41,340 nucleotides of DNA. Source: Algiphilus sp. GTDB taxonomy: Bacteria; Pseudomonadota; Gammaproteobacteria; Nevskiales; Nevskiaceae. Location of the stretch: contig NZ_JAGLEJ010000012.1 of NCBI RefSeq assembly GCF_023145115.1, forward strand, positions 1 through 41,340. Reading direction: 5' to 3'. The translations under genes were made by a program, and so were the position numbers. Of this stretch, positions 37,408 to 41,340 are shown piece by piece. The notes below the pieces were generated by a model. That model was given only the letters and a program-made list of their open reading frames with translations. It did no database searches and had not been told where the DNA came from. The first letter of the stretch is position 1. Each line of letters starts with the position of its first letter.

Positions 37408-37626
37408 ATGGTGCATCAAATGCGCTTGGTCCTAGCCCGCACCTGGATTGAGCGGCACTTCGATCCGAGCGATGCGCCGGACGAGCGCACCGTGCGGTCT
37501 TGGGTGCGCAACGGCCAGGTGCGAGGCCGAGAAATTGGGCGGCGGGTCTATATAGATGACGACGCATTCATAGAAAGCACCGGAAACGCACTGGCTGACA
37601 AACTATTAAGCGCGCAAGCCAGATAG
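37408..37626 (+). CDS. Excisionase-like DNA-binding protein
   Basis: 72 residues from the ATG at 37408 (an ATG at 37420 is also possible; neither has a clear SD). MRLVLARTWIERHFDPSDAPDERTVRSWVRNGQVRGREIGRRVYIDDDAF is the MerR-like winged-helix pattern of small phage excisionases. The nearby integrase supports a role in directing prophage excision. Its TAG abuts the stop of the convergent next gene. Confidence 0.72.
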   Translation: MVHQMRLVLARTWIERHFDPSDAPDERTVRSWVRNGQVRGREIGRRVYIDDDAFIESTGNALADKLLSAQAR

Positions 37627-38262
37627 CTAACGCGTCATCAAATCCTCGCGTCTCTCTTGGCGCTCAATTAATCTTTTCGCCTCTTCTGTTGTCACGCCTT
37701 TTCTATCCAGCTCGGGGTCCATTTCGCGTGCCATATCCAGAAACCTACCTGCCGCAGAACTACCCTCAGCTGCAGCTTTCTGGATTAATGCGAAGCTCAT
37801 TGCCATGCTGTGATCTTTGGAAGCTATGGCCCTTTCCCATTCTACCGGACTGAACTTGTTGAGTAGCTGGTCCAGTTGCCATAGAGCAAACTGCAGGCGT
37901 GACGAAGACAGCGAGAAGCACCTCCCAAGCTCTCCGTATAGTCGGTTGACTGCCTGAGACCGGTAGTCCCGTATGCTAGAACTACTCACTATAGATGTGG
38001 GGCTCTTTGAATCCTGAAGTATGTTGAATAACTTTTCTCTTTCCCCGCCAAAGTCGCATTCAATTTCGATGATATTCAATACGATCCAATGCGACCAGAC
38101 GTGCTCATAAAGAAAGCGGGCTGATATTTCAAGCATCTCCCTTTTTTCTTTGGATTCTATGCTCCGACGCCGAACCTCCATGCATATTGGGATCGCGAGC
38201 GCGACAACAACAGCTGCCGTGGTCGCCGACGCCTGCCAGATAGCGATCTCTGATTCCGTCAA
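37627..38262 (-). CDS. Second low-GC membrane-anchored protein, unknown
   Basis: 211 residues. An N-terminal helix IAIWQASATTAAVVVALAIPICMEVRRR is a single membrane anchor followed by a charged cytosolic domain (ESKEKREMLEISARFLYEHVWSHWIVLNIIEIECDFGGEREKLFNILQ), helical to the end. It has the same simple plan as the 36719-37378 protein though the sequences differ. Low GC and its place between excisionase and integrase mark it as cargo. Prophage proteins of this shape sometimes act in exclusion; this is inference. Confidence 0.6.
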   Translation of the reverse strand: MTESEIAIWQASATTAAVVVALAIPICMEVRRRSIESKEKREMLEISARFLYEHVWSHWIVLNIIEIECDFGGEREKLFNILQDSKSPTSIVSSSSIRDYRSQAVNRLYGELGRCFSLSSSRLQFALWQLDQLLNKFSPVEWERAIASKDHSMAMSFALIQKAAAEGSSAAGRFLDMAREMDPELDRKGVTTEEAKRLIERQERREDLMTR

Positions 38263-38268
38263 CTTACT

Positions 38269-39393
38269 TCACCCCGCATAAACTTCCTGCCAGCGCTCCC
38301 CATGCCGGTCGAGATAGGCGCGCGTCATCTCCACCGAGGCATGCCCCATGAGCGCCTGCACCTGCTCATCTGACCATCCCAGTTCTTCTCGGTAAAGATC
38401 ACCACCGAGCGCGCGGATCTCGTGCCACGTCGGACGCGCCGCCGGCACCAGGTGATCGCACACCCCGAGCGCGTCGCGCAGCCGGCCGAACTCTCGCGTC
38501 AACGCCTCCGGCGCTAACTGGCGCTCATGCGTCCGCCAAGCCGCGGGCCTTCGCTTGCGCGGGGTCCAGTGGAGCAGATACGGGCAGTCGCCCCGCTCCG
38601 GGCTGTTCAGACACGCGATGATCGCCGCCTTGAGGTTCCGCCCTGGCGTGATTCGCAGCAAGCCCGTGCCGTAGCCCTCGACTTTTCTCTGCCGAACCGA
38701 CAACTGGCCACCAGCCCATGCCGATGCGGTCAAAAGCACGACATCCTCGCGCCGCTGCAACGACCACAGAGACAGGTCCATCGCCCGCTGCAGCCAGGGC
38801 GCGGCCGCATCGCGGATGGCGTCGAACGCATCGCGCGTCAGCCGCTGCCGCGTGATCGACTCGACCCTCTCTATTGTGGCATCGACCGGGTTATCCGACC
38901 GCAGCCCGCGCGCCACCGCGTGGCGGAACACTTGCCCGAGCAGGCCCCGGTATCGGTTGCTCATCCGCGGCGGGTACGCCTCGAGCAGCTCCGCCACCGC
39001 CCGCCGATCGACATCCGCAATGCTGCGATCGGGGCCCAAGCGCTCGATGGCGTGATCCAGCATCAGCCCGTACTCATAGAGCGTCTTGTCAGCCAGCGGC
39101 CCGCCGCGCTTCGTCCGCCGCTCCGGCAGCGCCTCGCGCCGGAACCACCCGAAGTGCTTGGCGACCGTCGACGCCGGCTGCTCTATCCGCGACAGCGCAG
39201 CCGACACCGGGTCACCAGCAGACCGGCTCAGATAGAGCGCGACCGCCTGTTTCGCCGCCTGCAGATCCCGCCCGAGCGGCACCTCTTTCGACCCACCCGG
39301 CACCCGGAAATAGTAGTAGACGCGATCACCGCGTCGGCGCTCATAGAGTCCGTCTGGCCACCCCCGCCGCCCCCTCGCGCGCGCTCGTCCCAT
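38269..39393 (-). CDS. int: Tyrosine recombinase (phage integrase)
   Basis: 374 residues from the ATG at 39393, preceded by GGGAG; an in-frame upstream extension to 39471 would run across the arm-type repeats and is not used. The N-terminal half binds DNA arms and core. Catalytic residues visible: Arg215 (SLQRREDVVLL), His324-x2-Arg327 (WHEIR), His351 (LMGHAS) and Tyr360 (AYLDRH). It would insert the phage at the 3' end of tRNA-Pro, 102 bp away, and excise it with the excisionase. Confidence 0.92.
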   Translation of the reverse strand: MGRARARGRRGWPDGLYERRRGDRVYYYFRVPGGSKEVPLGRDLQAAKQAVALYLSRSAGDPVSAALSRIEQPASTVAKHFGWFRREALPERRTKRGGPLADKTLYEYGLMLDHAIERLGPDRSIADVDRRAVAELLEAYPPRMSNRYRGLLGQVFRHAVARGLRSDNPVDATIERVESITRQRLTRDAFDAIRDAAAPWLQRAMDLSLWSLQRREDVVLLTASAWAGGQLSVRQRKVEGYGTGLLRITPGRNLKAAIIACLNSPERGDCPYLLHWTPRKRRPAAWRTHERQLAPEALTREFGRLRDALGVCDHLVPAARPTWHEIRALGGDLYREELGWSDEQVQALMGHASVEMTRAYLDRHGERWQEVYAG

Positions 39394-39431
39394 GCCTGTC
39401 TCCCGCGGCTCACCCCGAGCCGGACGGTAGC

Positions 39432-39464
39432 ATAATGGAACGATAGTGGAAAAATAGTGGAACG
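39432..39464. repeat. Three tandem 11-bp repeats between integrase and tRNA-Pro
   Basis: ATAATGGAACG, ATAGTGGAAAA and ATAGTGGAACG in direct tandem, one helical turn apart. Their place between int and the tRNA attachment region suits integrase arm-type sites or excisionase sites. Confidence 0.6.
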
Positions 39465-39482
39465 GCGCCACGAGGGCGCCGT
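39462..39482 (-). terminator. Hairpin after tRNA-Pro
   Basis: ACGGCGCC (39462-39469) and GGCGCCGT (39475-39482) form a perfect 8-bp stem with a 5-nt loop. Downstream of the minus-strand tRNA-Pro a short T5 run appears after the stem. A terminator for the tRNA transcript is likely, which would keep int from read-through. Confidence 0.5.
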
Positions 39483-39495
39483 AACTTATTGATTT

Positions 39496-39572
39496 TGGTC
39501 GGGGCGGCAGGATTCGAACCTGCGACCCTCTGCTCCCAAAGCAGATGCGCTACCAGGCTGCGCTACGCCCCG
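39496..39572 (-). tRNA. tRNA-Pro (anticodon TGG), probable phage attachment gene
   Basis: 77 nt with encoded CCA (39498-39496). Acceptor CGGGGCG/CGCCCCG, anticodon loop TTTGGGA with TGG, and a normal T-arm GGTTCGAATCC are all present. The integrase gene starts 102 bp past its 3' end on the same strand, so the 3' half of this tRNA should contain the attachment core. The intact gene is retained at this prophage end. Confidence 0.95.
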
Positions 39573-39613
39573 ACTGGGCGCCATTATTCCATGTTGGTGC
39601 GGCGATCGCCGCG
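39553..39613. repeat. 61-bp direct repeat, copy 1 (tRNA-Pro 5' end plus upstream region)
   Basis: It covers the first 20 nt of tRNA-Pro and 41 bp upstream, including the AT-rich promoter-like GGAATAATGG. It is identical to 39720-39780. Confidence 0.92.
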
Positions 39614-39651
39614 GTCACTACGTTCGGCTCCTGCCTCACCAAGTGACCCGG

Positions 39652-39706
39652 CCCGGGCCGTCCTGGCCCGGGCGCGCAATGCGCTGCGAATGCCCACCGG
39701 GCATTC
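39652..39706. repeat. Hairpin series between the two 61-bp repeats
   Basis: CCCGGGCC/GGCCCGGG (39652-39659, 39665-39672) and GAATGCCC/GGGCATTC (39688-39695, 39699-39706) are perfect 8-bp stems, with GCGCAATGCGC between them. The 106-bp spacer otherwise has no gene. This looks like a small REP-like or element remnant. Confidence 0.7.
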
Positions 39707-39719
39707 GGTCGCATAGCGC

Positions 39720-39780
39720 CCAGGCTGCGCTACGCCCCGACTGGGCGCCATTATTCCATGTTGGTGCGGCGATCGCCGCG
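39720..39780. repeat. 61-bp direct repeat, copy 2 (partial tRNA-Pro 5' fragment)
   Basis: Identical to 39553-39613 and without the rest of the tRNA, so it is a duplicated 5' fragment with its upstream region. Confidence 0.92.
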
Positions 39781-39915
39781 AGAACCGCCCGCTTCGCCCG
39801 GACCGGGAGTACATCGCCAGGGGACGGCCCGACCGGATCGACGCGCATGCGGGCAGGGACCCGCCGCGACCACTTGAGTGGGGCGCTCCGATCACGAATC
39901 GGGGGCGTGGAAACC

Positions 39916-39943
39916 TTGAGCCGCAGCGTGGTTCTGCTATGAT
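39916..39943 (+). promoter_or_regulatory. Promoter of the tRNA-His/tRNA-Lys unit
   Basis: TTGAGC, a 16-bp spacer and TATGAT (5 of 6 to the -10), followed by a GC-rich discriminator typical of stringently controlled stable-RNA promoters, 37 bp before tRNA-His. Confidence 0.72.
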
Positions 39944-39980
39944 GCGCGGCCCGGCGCACCGGTGGTTTGTGTGATCCGTG

Positions 39981-40056
39981 GTGGACGTAGCTCAGCTGGT
40001 AGAGTCCCGGATTGTGATTCCGGTTGTCGTGGGTTCGAGTCCCATCGTCCACCCCA
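39981..40056 (+). tRNA. tRNA-His (anticodon GTG)
   Basis: Acceptor GTGGACG/CGTCCAC, anticodon loop TTGTGAT with GTG, T-arm GGTTCGAGTCC, discriminator C at 40053 and encoded CCA. The base before it (39980) is G, giving the G-1:C73 pair needed by histidyl-tRNA synthetase. Confidence 0.96.
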
Positions 40057-40069
40057 TCCGCATCAGCGC

Positions 40070-40144
40070 GGGCCGCTAGCTCAATGGTAGAGCAGCTGAC
40101 TCTTAATCAGTAGGTTCGGGGTTCGAGTCCCTGGCGGCCCACCA
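40070..40144 (+). tRNA. tRNA-Lys (anticodon CTT)
   Basis: Acceptor GGGCCGC/GCGGCCC, anticodon loop CTCTTAA with CTT, T-arm GGTTCGAGTCC, discriminator A and encoded CCA. It follows tRNA-His by 13 bp, probably on one transcript. Confidence 0.95.
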
Positions 40145-40153
40145 AATTGCTTG

Positions 40154-40176
40154 ACGCTGTAACGCACTGACAGCGT
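40154..40176 (+). terminator. Hairpin after tRNA-Lys
   Basis: ACGCTGT (40154-40160) pairs with ACAGCGT (40170-40176). No T-run follows, so termination is uncertain. A second hairpin, ACAGAC/GTCTGT, lies at 40202-40219. Confidence 0.4.
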
Positions 40177-40255
40177 TGAAATTGTACCGCCTTGCTCCCA
40201 AACAGACACCTCCGTCTGTCGGTCGAGCGGCGGCACTAGGCATCCAGCTAGCATC

Positions 40256-40341
40256 CTGATTAAGAGCTTGACGGCGCGCTCGGAGAGCATGCACGTCGCT
40301 CACTGCGTTCTCCTAGCCGCTCTACCATTGAGCTAGCGGCC
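40256..40341 (-). pseudogene. Broken inverted tRNA-Lys fragment
   Basis: Read on the minus strand, 40341-40319 equals 23 nt of the 5' part of tRNA-Lys, and 40266-40256 equals 11 nt of its anticodon arm. They are separated by 52 bp of unrelated sequence and the 3' half is missing. The acceptor stem cannot form, so it is a relic. Around it, 40145-40508 holds only hairpins and, at 40425-40447, a partial match to the late dyad; I see no gene. Confidence 0.75.
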
Positions 40342-40508
40342 TCTAACACACGAACACAAAAGCGACCTCCCACCGAGAGGGGGTAACAGGGGGTTCACGG
40401 GCTTGCGTAGTCGTATTCTCCGCTGTGCCAGTTACCTACGCAAAATTTCTGCTGCCAGCCCCCGCCGGCAAGCCGAACACGCGCGATAACTGCTGAGATG
40501 CAGCCCAT

Positions 40509-40754
40509 CTACACACCGGCCCGCTCAATGCCTACCCGCGCTTCGACCCATCGCATCATCTCAGAAACAGAGATGTTCAAGCTCCCAGCGATCTTGGACA
40601 TGGCCTTCAAGCTAGCCGAGTTCCGACCCCGCTCCAACAACGACACGTAATTGCGCTACAACCCTGCCTCCAGGGCCAACGATTCTTGCGTTAGGCAGCG
40701 TTCTATACGCAACTCCCGCAGAACCTGTCCGAAGGCTTCCTCTGGCTGCACCAC
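40509..40754 (-). pseudogene. XRE-family regulator with an in-frame amber stop
   Basis: From a GTG at 40754 (or 40751), with GGGAG upstream, the frame reads VVQPEEAFGQVLRELRIERC, then LTQESLALEAGL, a TAG at codon 33 (40658-40656), then RNYVSLLERGRNSASLKAMSKIAGSL and onward to a stop at 40509. Without the TAG the two parts join into a complete helix-turn-helix of about 81 residues; the normal residue there would be Gln (CAG to TAG, one base change). It is therefore a recent nonsense pseudogene or a suppressed amber. GC is lower than the prophage. Confidence 0.8.
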
Positions 40755-40888
40755 CGCTCCCGTCTGACCGACGAACGGTAGGTGCTGATCCCCAACAAGT
40801 CTTCACAATATATTGGTCACGCCTCTGCTACGGTGCAGATCGAGCCGCTACCTCTCGCAACCATATTACCGATTCGCTCCATAGTACA

Positions 40889-41340
40889 ATGAAAGAGCAC
40901 CTAAAAACTGCAGCCGCCCTATCATTATTCGCGATATTCATTATATGGGTCGCAGGATTCTTAGTATATTTCTTTTCTCTAACAGCTCATCACCATAAAG
41001 AATGCATCAATGAGAAAGGCTGGTTAGTTGGTCTCGCTTGGGGGTGCGAAAACCCAAGGCATACTATGGCCAAAATAGGCTTAACATCCGTTATATGGCC
41101 GATTGATTTAACCCAATCGCTCCTGATCCATCTCCAACATGACGGACCCTCTGCAACCACACCACAGGAGCAAATTGAGCAATCAACCATCGATGGAATA
41201 TACTTGTGCCAAGCAATTGCAGAGCGGCTCAACAGGCCAGAAGACAATCGAGTTTTATCGACCTCTATAGAGCTTATCCGCACGATAGCGCCAAACCATG
41301 ATCATAGTGACGCCTTCTTAGACTCAAAGACCAAGTGCAA
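40889..41340 (+). CDS. Low-GC membrane protein, cut by the window edge
   Basis: 150 codons are open from the ATG at 40889 to the right edge. MKEHLKTAAALSLFAIFIIW and the following VAGFLVYFFSLTA form one strong membrane helix, then HHHKECINEKGWLVGLAWGCENPRHTMAKIGLTSVIWPIDLTQS with a second, weaker hydrophobic stretch, then a polar C-terminal domain. No SD is obvious. I do not recognise it. AT-rich codons contrast sharply with the rest of the window and point to a separately acquired gene beside the tRNAs. Confidence 0.6.
   Translation, partial: MKEHLKTAAALSLFAIFIIWVAGFLVYFFSLTAHHHKECINEKGWLVGLAWGCENPRHTMAKIGLTSVIWPIDLTQSLLIHLQHDGPSATTPQEQIEQSTIDGIYLCQAIAERLNRPEDNRVLSTSIELIRTIAPNHDHSDAFLDSKTKC

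Noticed and set aside
39636..40052. Minus-strand frame across the tRNA region
   Set aside because: It runs through tRNA-His and the hairpin spacer; the translation has no protein-like character.
40612..40806. A 64-codon minus-strand open frame
   Set aside because: It overlaps the XRE pseudogene in another frame and is low-complexity Gly/Arg/Val.

Overview
The window is mostly one integrated, tailed, siphovirus-type prophage (about 1-39495) in a high-GC gammaproteobacterial chromosome. It is followed by a short host segment with tRNA genes and by AT-richer sequence at the right edge. The host class is inferred from the high GC, the tRNA set and the phage gene families (lambda/Mu-type modules); nothing here fixes a species. 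The left end of the prophage lies outside the window. The right end is marked by a tyrosine integrase next to tRNA-Pro(TGG), the probable attachment gene.

Layout. 1-383: two small plus-strand genes, the first cut by the edge. 367-18809: late genes read leftward. From the tail end these are a membrane protein with an HELEH motif, tail-fibre and tail-tip proteins, a 1939-aa tape measure, tail chaperones G and T joined by an A AAA AAC slippery site, tail tube, tail terminator, head-tail joining proteins, a DUF2190 cement protein, a ClpP protease fused to the major capsid protein, and the portal. 18806-24858: gpW, a plus-strand 47-aa gene, a lysis cassette (Rz1, Rz, transglycosylase endolysin, holin, coiled-coil/TM protein), a Mor-family activator, and large and small terminase. 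24859-25287: a non-coding block with 14 GGAAC/GTTCC repeats, a candidate replication origin. 25288-28793: leftward early genes (VapE-type replication ATPase, DksA/TraR-type zinc finger, two unknowns, Cro/YdaS). 28874-30222: CI/S24 repressor followed by a lipoprotein gene. 30343-36691: a rightward operon of eleven tightly overlapping genes (small proteins, DUF5131, zinc-binding proteins, ParB-like protein with a D5-like C-terminus, C5-cytosine methyltransferase, DUF6378). 36719-39393: two low-GC membrane-anchored proteins, excisionase and integrase. 39496-40144: tRNA-Pro (minus), tRNA-His and tRNA-Lys (plus). 40256-41340: a broken inverted tRNA-Lys fragment, an XRE-type regulator gene with an in-frame amber codon, and a truncated low-GC membrane protein.

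Regulation visible in the sequence. Four ACAC-N3-GTGT-type operators lie at the divergent cro/cI region and at the start of the rightward operon. Both cro and cI look nearly leaderless. Late control is the most interesting part: an almost invariant 26-bp dyad (GTGCCA-N14-TGGCAC) occurs three times, just upstream of the lysis, head and cement-protein units, and a Mor-family gene lies directly beside one copy. A separate 14-bp palindrome, TTTCGCCGGCGAAA, occurs four times inside genes in different coding contexts.
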